Shown: positions 25,551-33,654 of the stretch, in pieces
Numbering within the stretch: the stretch's first letter is position 1
How the letters are laid out: each line of letters starts with the position of its first letter
Assembly (NCBI RefSeq): GCF_018304945.1
Contig: NZ_JAGQEE010000003.1
Coordinates: 434,001 to 498,000 of the forward strand
Direction: 5' to 3'
DNA length: 64,000 nt
Source of the DNA: Collimonas humicola
GTDB lineage: Bacteria > Pseudomonadota > Gammaproteobacteria > Burkholderiales > Burkholderiaceae_D
Program-made: the position numbers and the translations under genes
The notes under the pieces: generated by a model
Seen by the model: the letters and a program-made list of their open reading frames with translations, nothing else
Databases searched by the model: none
Told to the model about the DNA's origin: nothing

Positions 25551-27701
25551 CTATTTCTTGCCGAACGGGGTGATGCCCCATTGCGACAACATCCACGCCA
25601 TCTCGAAGGATCTCTCCTTGATGGCGTCATAACGTCCCGAGGCGCCGCCGTGGCCGGCGCCCATGTTCACTTTCAGCAGCAGGGGGTTGCGATCGGTTTT
25701 CATGGCGCGCAGCTTGGCGGTGTACTTGGCCGGTTCCCAGTACATGACCTGGCTGTCGTTGAGGCCGGTAGTGACCAGCATCGCCGGGTAATCCTTGCGC
25801 GCGATATTGTCGTAGGGCGAATAGCTGCGCATATAGTCGTAGGCGGCCTTCTCGTTGGGGTTGCCCCACTCCAGGTATTCGCCGGTGGTCAGCGGCAGGC
25901 TGGCGTCCATCATGGTGTTCATGACGTCGACGAACGGCACCGCCGCGTGCACCGCATGGAACAGCTCGGGACGCATGTTGACGACCGCGCCCATCAGCAG
26001 GCCGCCGGCGCTGCCGCCCTCGATGATCAGTTTCTGCGGGCTGGTCCAGCCCTGCCCTATCAGGTATTCGGCGCTGTCGATGAAATCGCTGAAGGTATTC
26101 TTCTTGTTCATCAGCATGCCGTCGTCATGCCAATGCTCGCCCATGTCGTTGCCGCCGCGGATATGCGCTTCGGCGAACACCACGCCGCGATCGAGCAGGC
26201 TGACGCGGCTGTTGGAGAAGGTCGCCTCGGCTGGAATGCCGTAGGAACCGTAGCCGTACAACAGCAAGGGCGCCGAGCCGTCCAGCTTGATGTCCTTTTT
26301 TGCGACGGTCCAGAGCGGCACCTTGACGCCATCGCGCGCCGTCGCCCACAGCCGGCTGGTTTCGTACAGCGCCGGATCGTAGCCCGGCACTTCCTGCTGC
26401 TTGAGCAGCTGCCGCTTGCCGCTCGCCATGTCGACATCGAACACCGTCGGCGGCGTCACCGGCGACTCGTACATCAGGCGATACTGGTGCGAGGTGAATT
26501 CCGGCGTGCCGCCCGCGTGCGAGGTGTAGACCGCTTCATCGAACTGTACGGTTTTCCAGCTGCGGCTGGCGAAATCGTAGATGCGCGAGCGCTCCTGCGC
26601 ATCGGACTTTTCGCTGACTACCAGGAAATCCTGGAACAGCTCGATCGCTTCCAGCAAGACCTGGGGATCGTGCGCGATCAGTTCTTTCCAGTGAGCCTGG
26701 TCCGGAGTCGCCAGCGGCGCCGTCACCAGGCGGAAATTCTTGGCGTCCTTGTTGGTCAGGATGAACAGCTCGCCGTCGCGGTGGTCGACATGGTAGCGAT
26801 GGCCGGTTTCGCGCCCCAGCACCGAACGGAAGCTGCCTTGCGGCTGGTCCGCCGCCAGCAGGCTGACTTCGGTGGTGTCGGTGCTTTGCGCTTCGAGTTC
26901 GATGAACTTGCGGTCGCTGCTGTTGCCAACGTCGATATTGAATTGTTCCACCGTTTCGCGATAGACCTCGGCCGGCTTGCTGCCCAGCTTGAGGCGCAGC
27001 AGCAGGTCGGAACGCTTGGTGGTGGCGTCTTCCTGCACCAGGAACAAGGTCTGGCTGTCGGCCGCCCAGGCCACGCTGGTGACGCGCTGGACGCTATCGG
27101 CCAGCAGCTTGCCGCTGCTCAGGTCCTTGACGTGCAGCTGGTACTGGCGATAACCGGTGGTGTCGGTCGAGTAAGCCAGGTAGCGGTCGTCGGGACTGAC
27201 GGCGAAGCTTTCGACCTGGAAGAATTTCTTACCCTTGGCCAGCTGGTTTTCATCCAGCAGCACTTCTTCCGGCGCTGCGGCGTCGTAGGCAAAATCGGCG
27301 TCTGCCTTGGCCAGGCGGCGGCAGATGATCGGATACTGCTGGCCGGCTTCAGTGCGGCTGTAATAGTAGAACTTGCCGCGCCGGGTCGGCACCGACAGGT
27401 CGGTTTCTTTCATGCGGCCCTTCATTTCGCCGTACAGCGTCTTCGACAGCGGCGCCAAATCCTTGGTCATGGCCTGGGTATAGGCATTCTCCGCCTTCAG
27501 GTAGGCGATCACCTTGGGATTGGTCTTTTCGCGCAGCCAGTGATAGTCGTCGGTGACGATCTCGCCATGGCGGCTTTCCTGCCAGGCTTGTTTGGCGGCG
27601 ACTGGCGGTGTCGGTAGAGATGCGGCGGAAACGGAAGTAGTGGTCATCAGAGCCAATATAAAAACGCCCAGGGTAGGGGCGCGTTGCTGAAGAAAGAACA
27701 T
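25551..27701 (-). CDS. ptrB: Exported oligopeptidase B-like S9A peptidase
   Basis: A 716-residue S9A peptidase. It carries an N-terminal signal-like segment (LGVFILALMTTTSVSA), which cytosolic PtrB proteins lack, then PPVAAKQAWQESRHGEIVTDDYHWLREKTNPKVIAYL, the standard PtrB opening. The catalytic domain has GGSAGG (Ser about 565), Asp about 650 in GLNDSQVMYWEPAKY and His about 682 in MGAGHGGASGRYD, all characteristic of oligopeptidase B, which cuts after Arg/Lys in short peptides. The EHWHDDG and FSDFIDSAEYLI segments are also conserved. It precedes the second S9A gene by 64 bases on the same strand. The gene name is by family; export makes this a periplasmic variant. Confidence 0.9.
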   Translation of the reverse strand: MFFLQQRAPTLGVFILALMTTTSVSAASLPTPPVAAKQAWQESRHGEIVTDDYHWLREKTNPKVIAYLKAENAYTQAMTKDLAPLSKTLYGEMKGRMKETDLSVPTRRGKFYYYSRTEAGQQYPIICRRLAKADADFAYDAAAPEEVLLDENQLAKGKKFFQVESFAVSPDDRYLAYSTDTTGYRQYQLHVKDLSSGKLLADSVQRVTSVAWAADSQTLFLVQEDATTKRSDLLLRLKLGSKPAEVYRETVEQFNIDVGNSSDRKFIELEAQSTDTTEVSLLAADQPQGSFRSVLGRETGHRYHVDHRDGELFILTNKDAKNFRLVTAPLATPDQAHWKELIAHDPQVLLEAIELFQDFLVVSEKSDAQERSRIYDFASRSWKTVQFDEAVYTSHAGGTPEFTSHQYRLMYESPVTPPTVFDVDMASGKRQLLKQQEVPGYDPALYETSRLWATARDGVKVPLWTVAKKDIKLDGSAPLLLYGYGSYGIPAEATFSNSRVSLLDRGVVFAEAHIRGGNDMGEHWHDDGMLMNKKNTFSDFIDSAEYLIGQGWTSPQKLIIEGGSAGGLLMGAVVNMRPELFHAVHAAVPFVDVMNTMMDASLPLTTGEYLEWGNPNEKAAYDYMRSYSPYDNIARKDYPAMLVTTGLNDSQVMYWEPAKYTAKLRAMKTDRNPLLLKVNMGAGHGGASGRYDAIKERSFEMAWMLSQWGITPFGKK

Positions 27702-27764
27702 AGTGTACAGATCCTTGTGTGGACAAGCTGCGCGCCCGGGTATGCGCGCGCATCGGACATCATA

Positions 27765-27779
27765 TGCAACTCTGTTGCA
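27765..27779. promoter_or_regulatory. TGCAAC-N3-GTTGCA palindrome in a divergent promoter region
   Basis: Perfect 6-base arms around TCT lie in the 220-base gap between the divergent ptrB-like and GNAT genes, 64 bases from the ptrB-like start. This is a candidate operator with no known regulator. Nothing else clear was seen in that gap. Confidence 0.3.
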
Positions 27780-27921
27780 GATTGCTAAGTTACCTGCAAT
27801 TTTTCAAAAAAACAATATGCGCGGCCACATATCGCGATGCACGCACCATGCATCTGGCGATTCGACCGTACCGTCCGGCGCAGGTAGAATAGTTTTCCGC
27901 CACTCTCCGCCGCCTAGCCAG

Positions 27922-28674
27922 ATGACTATTTCGCCGCCCGACCTGGATCTTGTACGTTCACTGGAAGAACGCGCCCTGAATGCCTGGCCGGCGCTCAACA
28001 CAGCGCTGTGCGGCGGCTGGCAGCTGCGCCTGGCGGACGGCTACACCAAGCGCTCCAACTCGGCCAATCCCTTGCGCCCGAGCGTGGCGTTCGCTGAAAC
28101 GCTGCAGCTGGCCGAAAATTTCTATGCCCGCCACAACTTGCCGGCGATCTTCCGCATCACGCCGCTAGCGCCTGCCGACAGCGCGCAATTGCTGGAACAA
28201 GCCGGCTACCGGATGGTTGACCCAACCCAGGTCATGACCGCGCCGCTGGCCGCAAGCGGCCGGCCCGCGCACGATGTCTTGATCGAGGCAAGCGCCAGCC
28301 AGGAATGGAGCGCGGGCTTTGCCCAGGCGAACGGTCTGCCTGCGGCTGCGCAGGTCGCCCATGAGCGCATTCTCGCGGCGATTACCATGCCGGCCGCGTT
28401 CGCCACGCTGACAGTGCAAGGCCAGGCTGTTGCCTATGGCTTGGCGGTGGCGGAGCATGGCGTGGTCGGCCTGTTCGACATCGTGGTCGCCCCGGCGGCG
28501 CGCCGCGGCGGCATCGCCACCCGGCTGGTGGCGGCCTTGCTGCACTGGGGCCAGGCGCAGGGAGCAAGCAGCGCCTACCTCCAGGTGCACGTCGCTAACC
28601 AGGCGGCTTGCGCGCTCTATTGCAAGCTTGGGTTTACCATGCAATACCAATATCACTACTGGCTTAAACCATGA
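27922..28674 (+). CDS. GNAT-family N-acetyltransferase
   Basis: A 250-residue protein with a C-terminal GNAT fold: GVVGLFDIVVAPAARRGGIATRLVAALLHWGQAQGASSAYLQVHVANQAACALYCKLGFTMQYQYHYW contains the R-R-G-G-I-A acetyl-CoA pyrophosphate loop and the ALYxKLGF end motif. The N-terminal half (LEERALNAWPALNTALCGGWQLRLADGYTKRSNSANPL) matches the extension seen in a group of uncharacterised acetyltransferases. The acceptor is unknown. Its stop overlaps the start of the next gene (ATGA), which in turn overlaps the SNF2 gene, so the three are translationally coupled. Confidence 0.88.
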   Translation: MTISPPDLDLVRSLEERALNAWPALNTALCGGWQLRLADGYTKRSNSANPLRPSVAFAETLQLAENFYARHNLPAIFRITPLAPADSAQLLEQAGYRMVDPTQVMTAPLAASGRPAHDVLIEASASQEWSAGFAQANGLPAAAQVAHERILAAITMPAAFATLTVQGQAVAYGLAVAEHGVVGLFDIVVAPAARRGGIATRLVAALLHWGQAQGASSAYLQVHVANQAACALYCKLGFTMQYQYHYWLKP

Positions 28675-29432
28675 CGTCTCAAGCAGCCCTTGCCGCCGCC
28701 ATCCTGGCCGAACGCCGCCGCAGCGGCCAGCCGGGCGATCGTCTGCCGCCGCACTTGCGGCCGCAGGATGCCGATGCGGCGCTGACGCTGCAGATGCTTG
28801 TCGCGCAACAGCTGGGCGAAGGCGTCGCCGCCTGGAAGTGCGGCTTGCCGGTTGACGGCCAGCCTGTGCTGGCGCCCATCCATGCCGCCACCGTGCACCG
28901 CGGCAGCCCCTGCCTGGCATGGGCGCGCGGCGGCCAGGTGCGGGTAGAACCGGAGCTCGCTTTCGTGCTCGGCCGGGACCTGCCGGCGCGCGCAACACCT
29001 TACCAGCCGGCAGAAGTCGATGCCGCTATCGGCGCCACCCATCTGGCCCTGGAATTGATAGACAGCCGCTACACCGATCCCGCGCAAGCGAGCTTTATTG
29101 AGAACCTGGCCGACGGTCTGCTCAACCAGGGACTGTACCTCGGCCCGCAAGTGGATATGGAGCAGGCGCGCAACGCCAGCGAACTGGCGATCAGCATCCA
29201 TGCCGGCAAGCAGGAAGCCAGGCTGCTGCAAGGCCGCCATCCCGCCGTCGCGCCGCGCGCGCCGCTGTACTGGCTGGCCGAGTTCCTGCGCAGCCGCGGG
29301 CAAGGCTTGCTGGCAGGCCAGGCCGTGATCACCGGCTCGTACGCCGGCAGCTTCGATCTGCCGCTCGTGCAGGACATCGCCATCCAATACGGTGAACTCG
29401 GCCGGCTGCAGCTATCCTTCGAGGCGCGATGA
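28671..29432 (+). CDS. 2-keto-4-pentenoate hydratase-like (MhpD/FAH superfamily) protein
   Basis: A 253-residue protein of the hydratase/decarboxylase branch of the fumarylacetoacetate hydrolase superfamily. Visible are AAWKCGLP in place of the usual GxKxG segment, VEPELAFVLGRDL supplying the acidic metal ligands, HLALELIDSRY with the second Glu and Asp, and ITGSYAGSFDL near the end. Typical family members hydrate 2-hydroxypenta-2,4-dienoate from meta-cleavage pathways, but no aromatic degradation genes surround it, so the true substrate is open. ATGA overlaps exist at both ends. Confidence 0.8.
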   Translation: MTSQAALAAAILAERRRSGQPGDRLPPHLRPQDADAALTLQMLVAQQLGEGVAAWKCGLPVDGQPVLAPIHAATVHRGSPCLAWARGGQVRVEPELAFVLGRDLPARATPYQPAEVDAAIGATHLALELIDSRYTDPAQASFIENLADGLLNQGLYLGPQVDMEQARNASELAISIHAGKQEARLLQGRHPAVAPRAPLYWLAEFLRSRGQGLLAGQAVITGSYAGSFDLPLVQDIAIQYGELGRLQLSFEAR

Positions 29433-31900
29433 GCGCTGTCGGCCGTTTCCGCCCGCGCCTGAGCTTGCAAACCCTGGGCCGCGGCGACGGCTTGCTGGGC
29501 ATGCGCCCTTCGGGGCCGTTCGGCCCGCGCGGTCCGAATGTCACGGTGGCGCAGATCACCTGGACCTACAGCACCGACGATGGCTTTCACTGGGAAACCG
29601 CTGCGCCCACCACCTTGCTGAACCGCCGCCCGGCCTCATCGCAGACCGTCGAAAACGACAAAGGCCAACGCCTGCTGGTGCGCGACCTCGGCGCGGAAGC
29701 CGACGCTCTCGACCTGGTCTGGGACCTGGGCCTGCATCCGCTGCCGAGCGACACCCTGCAGTGGCGCAACGAGAAAGCGGAACAGGATGCCGCCGTGCGG
29801 CTGGCCTCGCTGTGGACGCTGGTGCAGGAAGATTTCTTCGGCGATTTCTGGGCCGAGCAGTTGCCGGATCTGCAGGCCAAGGGCTGGTCTATCGTGGTGC
29901 ACCCCGGCTTTGCGCACGAGAGCGTGCCGGTCGACGCCTGGCATCTCACGATCAGCCCTGCCACCGGCGAAATACTGAGCAAGGAAGTCGCCGCCCGCAT
30001 GCGCGGCCGCGAGCAAACCGTTACGGCCTTGGGCCTGCCGGCCGGCGAAGGTTCCTGGCTGCTCACCCTGGGCATCGAAATCGACGGCGAAATGGTCGAC
30101 CTGGCGCCGCTGCTGGCGCACCTGCTGCAGCGCGACGGCCGCTGGCTGGACGCTGCCAAGATGGCCCTGATCGACGACCACGCCCTGATCACGCTGCGCG
30201 CCCCCGGCGGCAAACGGATAGACGCGCTGGCGGCGCCGCTCAAGGCGATCGTCGGCAGCATGCTGGAATTGCTGAGCGATCCGCTGCGCAAGGAGGGGCC
30301 GCTGGCGCTCTCGTCCTGGGATGCCTACCGGCTGGAAGCCATGCGCCAGAGCCTGCTCGACACGCAAGCGCAACGCGCCGGCTCCCATGGCGGCTGGCAA
30401 TTGCAAGGCGACGCCGGCCTGCGCGCGCTGGCGCAACGGCTGCGCGGCGCCGGCACGCCGCAGGCGGTAGCGGCGCCGGCAGGACTGGGCGTCGTCCTGC
30501 GTCCCTACCAGCTGCACGGGGTCGCCTGGCTGCAATACCTGCGTGAACAAAATCTGGCCGGCATCCTGGCCGACGACATGGGACTGGGAAAAACCGCGCA
30601 GGCGCTGGCCCATCTGTTGATCGAAAAGCAGGCTGGCCGCCTTGACCTGCCGGCGCTGGCGGTGCTGCCGACTTCGCTGATCTTCAACTGGCAGGCGGAA
30701 GCGCGGCGCATGGCGCCCGGCCTGCGCGTTCTCGCCCTGCAAGGGCCGGAACGCCATCGCGATTTCGCCCGCATGGCGGAGTACGACCTGATCCTCACCA
30801 CCTACCCGCTGCTGTGGCGCGACCGCGCGGCGCTGGAGGCGCAGGCCTTCCACCTGCTGATCCTCGATGAAGCCCAGACCGTGAAGAACGCCGCCGCCCG
30901 CAGCGCCGGCGCCGTGCGCCGCCTGCGCGCGCGGCACCGCTTGTGCATCACCGGCACGCCGCTGGAAAACCACCTGGGCGAGCTATGGACCCAGTTCGAT
31001 TTCCTGATGCCCGGCTTCCTCGGCGACATGCGCAGCTTCACGCGCCTGTGGCGCAAGCCGATCGAAATCGGCGGCCAGACAGTGCGCGCGCAATTGCTGG
31101 CGCAGCGGGTGCGGCCGTTCATCCTGCGCCGCCGCAAGGATGAAGTGGCGAGCGAACTGCCGCCGCTCAGCGAAACCGTCAAGCGCGTGCAGTTGCAGGG
31201 ACAGCAGCGCGATCTCTACGAAAGCGTGCGGGTGGCGGCCGACGAACAGATACGCGGCGTGCTCAAGCGCAAGGGCTTTGCCGGCGGCCAGATCACCATC
31301 CTCGATGCCTTGCTCAAGCTGCGCCAGGTCTGCTGCGATCCCTTCCTGCTGAAACACATGCGGCATGACGCCTGCATGGAACGCGCCAAGCTGGAGCTGC
31401 TGCGCGACATGCTGCCGGCGCTGGTGGCGGAAGGCCGCCGCATCCTGGTGTTTTCGCAATTCACTGAAATGCTGGACCTGATCGCCGTCGAACTCGATCA
31501 GTTGCAACTGCCCTGGCTGGCCCTGACCGGCAAGACGCCGCCGGCACAGCGCGGCGCACTGGTCGCGCAATTCCAGGGCAAGACCGTGCCGCTGCTGCTG
31601 ATCAGCCTGAAAGCCGGCGGCGTCGGCCTCAACCTGACTGCGGCCGATACCGTGATCCACATGGATCCCTGGTGGAATCCGGCGGTGCAGGAGCAAGCCA
31701 CGGCGCGCGCCCACCGCATCGGCCAGGAGCAGACGGTGTTTGTCTACAAGATCGTGGTGGAAGGCAGCATCGAAGAGCGCATCATCGACCTGCAGGCGCG
31801 CAAAAGCGCCTTGGCCGAAGGCGTGCTGGGCAGCGATACCGCGCTGGAGACCAAGTTCAGCAGCGAAGATCTGCAGCTGTTGCTGGCGCCGCTGGCCTGA
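29429..31900 (+). CDS. SNF2/Swi2-family DEAD/DEAH helicase-like ATPase
   Basis: An 823-residue protein. The C-terminal 460 residues are an SNF2 motor: motif I DDMGLGKTAQAL near residues 384-395, motif Ia LPTSLIFNW, motif II DEAQ near residue 480, motif III ITGTPLENHLGELWTQFDFL, and in the second lobe RILVFSQFTEML, LISLKAGGVGLNLT and ATARAHRIGQEQTV (motif VI). The N-terminal 370 residues have no recognisable zinc finger and resemble the accessory part of other bacterial SNF2 proteins. Such motors translocate on double-stranded DNA and are linked to transcription-complex recycling or defence. Here the neighbours are metabolic-looking enzymes. Start coupled to the upstream gene by ATGA. Confidence 0.9.
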   Translation: MSAVGRFRPRLSLQTLGRGDGLLGMRPSGPFGPRGPNVTVAQITWTYSTDDGFHWETAAPTTLLNRRPASSQTVENDKGQRLLVRDLGAEADALDLVWDLGLHPLPSDTLQWRNEKAEQDAAVRLASLWTLVQEDFFGDFWAEQLPDLQAKGWSIVVHPGFAHESVPVDAWHLTISPATGEILSKEVAARMRGREQTVTALGLPAGEGSWLLTLGIEIDGEMVDLAPLLAHLLQRDGRWLDAAKMALIDDHALITLRAPGGKRIDALAAPLKAIVGSMLELLSDPLRKEGPLALSSWDAYRLEAMRQSLLDTQAQRAGSHGGWQLQGDAGLRALAQRLRGAGTPQAVAAPAGLGVVLRPYQLHGVAWLQYLREQNLAGILADDMGLGKTAQALAHLLIEKQAGRLDLPALAVLPTSLIFNWQAEARRMAPGLRVLALQGPERHRDFARMAEYDLILTTYPLLWRDRAALEAQAFHLLILDEAQTVKNAAARSAGAVRRLRARHRLCITGTPLENHLGELWTQFDFLMPGFLGDMRSFTRLWRKPIEIGGQTVRAQLLAQRVRPFILRRRKDEVASELPPLSETVKRVQLQGQQRDLYESVRVAADEQIRGVLKRKGFAGGQITILDALLKLRQVCCDPFLLKHMRHDACMERAKLELLRDMLPALVAEGRRILVFSQFTEMLDLIAVELDQLQLPWLALTGKTPPAQRGALVAQFQGKTVPLLLISLKAGGVGLNLTAADTVIHMDPWWNPAVQEQATARAHRIGQEQTVFVYKIVVEGSIEERIIDLQARKSALAEGVLGSDTALETKFSSEDLQLLLAPLA

Positions 31901-31928
31901 AAGCCGGCGTACATACAAGCAACTCAAC

Positions 31929-31980
31929 AATTGGGGTCGAGAGTCGAATAAATTGCAATAATTCGACTCTGACCCCAATT
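31929..31980. repeat. REP-like imperfect palindrome (AATTGGGGTC...GACCCCAATT)
   Basis: A 21-base left arm (31929-31949) and a 20-base right arm (31961-31980) pair with one bulged base around an 11-base AT-rich loop. The arm AATTGGGGTC-AGAGTCGAAT is one I remember as a dispersed palindromic element of many proteobacteria, often near REP-associated transposases; no transposase is present here. It stands between the SNF2 stop (31900) and the rhlE start (32051) and can also act as a transcript-end hairpin. The wide occurrence is recalled, not checked. Confidence 0.6.
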
Positions 31981-32050
31981 AAATGCGGTGGATTGTTCGT
32001 TTGGCGCAAATGGTAAGATGACGGCCCTACAAGCTTTACGGCCCGTTGCC

Positions 32051-33301
32051 ATGTCATTTTCCTCTCTGGGTCTGTCCCCCGCCATCCTGCATGCCGTTGC
32101 CGAACGCGGGTATGCCACGCCGACGCCGGTTCAGGTCGCCGCCATTCCGGCAATATTGCGCGGCGCCGATGTCCTGGCCGCGGCGCAGACCGGCTCCGGC
32201 AAGACTGCGGCGTTTGCGCTGCCGCTGCTGCAATTCCTGCAACACGGCCCCAGCACCCCGCGCAAGCTGCGCGTGCTGATCCTGGTGCCGACCCGCGAAC
32301 TGGCGCAGCAAACCGCGGAAGCCATCCGCACGCTGGCGCGAGCCTGTCCGCAGCCATTGAAGATCGCGGCCTTGTTCGGCGGCGTTTCGATCAATCCGCA
32401 GATGATGGACCTGCGCGGCGGCGCCGACCTGGCGGTGGCGACGCCGGGCCGCCTGCTCGACCTGATCGAACATAATGCCTTGAAGCTGTCGGAGGTGGCG
32501 TCGCTGGTGCTGGACGAGGCGGACCGCTTGCTGGACATGGGTTTCAGCGAAGAGATCAACCGCATCCTGGCGCTGTTGCCGGCGCAGCGCCAAAGCCTGT
32601 TTTTTTCGGCCACCTTCCCGACCGCGGTACATGCGCTGGCCGGCCGCATGCTGCACCAGCCGGTGCGCATCGCGGTGCCGGCGCTGGCGCAGAACCAGCC
32701 GGATATCGAACAGCGCGCAATCATGGTCGACGCCGGCCGCCGCACGCAATTGCTGCGGCATCTGTTGAAGGAGAATAAATGGGGCCGGGTGCTGGTGTTT
32801 GTCGCCACCAAGTATTCGGCGGAACATATCGCCGATAAACTGCATCGCGCCGGCATCAAGGCCGCCGCCTTCCATGGCGAATTCAGCCAGGGCGCGCGCG
32901 ATGAAGTGCTGGCGGATTTCAAGGCCAGCAAGCTGCAGGTGCTGGTCGCCACCGATGTCGCCGCGCGCGGCATCGACATCGCGCAACTGCCGGTGGTGCT
33001 GAACTACGACCTGCCGCGCTCGGCGGTGGACTATACCCACCGCATCGGCCGCACCGGCCGCGCCGGCAAGAGCGGCATCGCCATCAGCTTCGTGAGCGCC
33101 GATACTGAAGCGCACTTCCACCTGATCGAGAAGCGCCATCACTTGAAGTGCGAGCGCGAGCAGATTGCCGGCTTTGAACCGGTCGATGTCGCCACGCCGC
33201 CAGCAGCACCGGCCGATGCCGCCAATGGCGGCGTCAAGGGCAAGCGCAAGAGCAAGAAAGACAAGCTGCGGGAAGCGGCTGCGCGCGGTGAAAACGAATA
33301 A
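32051..33301 (+). CDS. rhlE: DEAD-box RNA helicase, RhlE type
   Basis: A 416-residue helicase with all DEAD-box motifs: the Q motif GYATPTPVQ near residues 20-28, motif I AAQTGSGKT near residue 46, PTRELAQQ, GG and TPGR, motif II DEAD near residue 157 in VLDEADRLLDMGF, motif III SAT, and in lobe two VLVFVATKYSAEHIA, TDVAARGIDI and HRIGRTGRAGKSG. The Lys-rich tail (GGVKGKRKSKKDKLREAAARGENE) is typical of RhlE proteins and binds RNA. RhlE acts in ribosome assembly and RNA turnover, often in the cold. The start at ATG 32051 gives the normal MSFSSLGLS opening. Confidence 0.92.
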   Translation: MSFSSLGLSPAILHAVAERGYATPTPVQVAAIPAILRGADVLAAAQTGSGKTAAFALPLLQFLQHGPSTPRKLRVLILVPTRELAQQTAEAIRTLARACPQPLKIAALFGGVSINPQMMDLRGGADLAVATPGRLLDLIEHNALKLSEVASLVLDEADRLLDMGFSEEINRILALLPAQRQSLFFSATFPTAVHALAGRMLHQPVRIAVPALAQNQPDIEQRAIMVDAGRRTQLLRHLLKENKWGRVLVFVATKYSAEHIADKLHRAGIKAAAFHGEFSQGARDEVLADFKASKLQVLVATDVAARGIDIAQLPVVLNYDLPRSAVDYTHRIGRTGRAGKSGIAISFVSADTEAHFHLIEKRHHLKCEREQIAGFEPVDVATPPAAPADAANGGVKGKRKSKKDKLREAAARGENE

Positions 33302-33654
33302 GCCTCGCTTACAGGAAAACCGCCGGTGATACGCCAAAGCGCGCGCCTGGCGCGCATTGATCAAGATGTCCTTGCGGGCCCGTAGCCCAGCCATATCTCG
33401 CATCTTTCACACAAGCGAAATATCATTTACGCAATACTTTGAGTACAATCTCAGCCCCGGTCAACGAACTCAATTGAGTTTCACATAGCGATAAATTACA
33501 CTCACGCTTGCGTGACACAATCACGGCCTTACCCGTTTGCCGGCGCCAACCTGCCGCGGACACCTGTATTACTGACCTTAACCCTAGAGAACAACGGAAA
33601 ACCATAGCCCGCCCTACCCGGACGCGCAAATGCTATCCGTACGGAGCCAAAAGC
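33302..33654. other. 353-base intergenic region before the leucine dehydrogenase-like gene
   Basis: No supported gene. The first part, to about 33420, shows nothing clear. The second part holds the probable promoter and palindrome listed separately and a leader of about 145 bases without a recognised riboswitch. Confidence 0.5.
33474..33515 (+). promoter_or_regulatory. Probable sigma-70 promoter with palindrome at the start site, for the leucine dehydrogenase-like gene
   Basis: A -35 TTGAGT (33474-33479) and a -10 TACACT (33497-33502) are spaced by 17 bases. Overlapping the predicted start is the perfect inverted repeat TCACGC-TT-GCGTGA (33502-33515), well placed for a repressor or an Lrp-type regulator. 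The promoter is 150 bases before the coding region. Assignment is by consensus only. Confidence 0.45.

Noticed and set aside
31980-32050. A possible rhlE promoter (TTGTTC and TAAGAT).
   Set aside because: Spacing is only 15 bases and the -35 is weak, so I did not list it.
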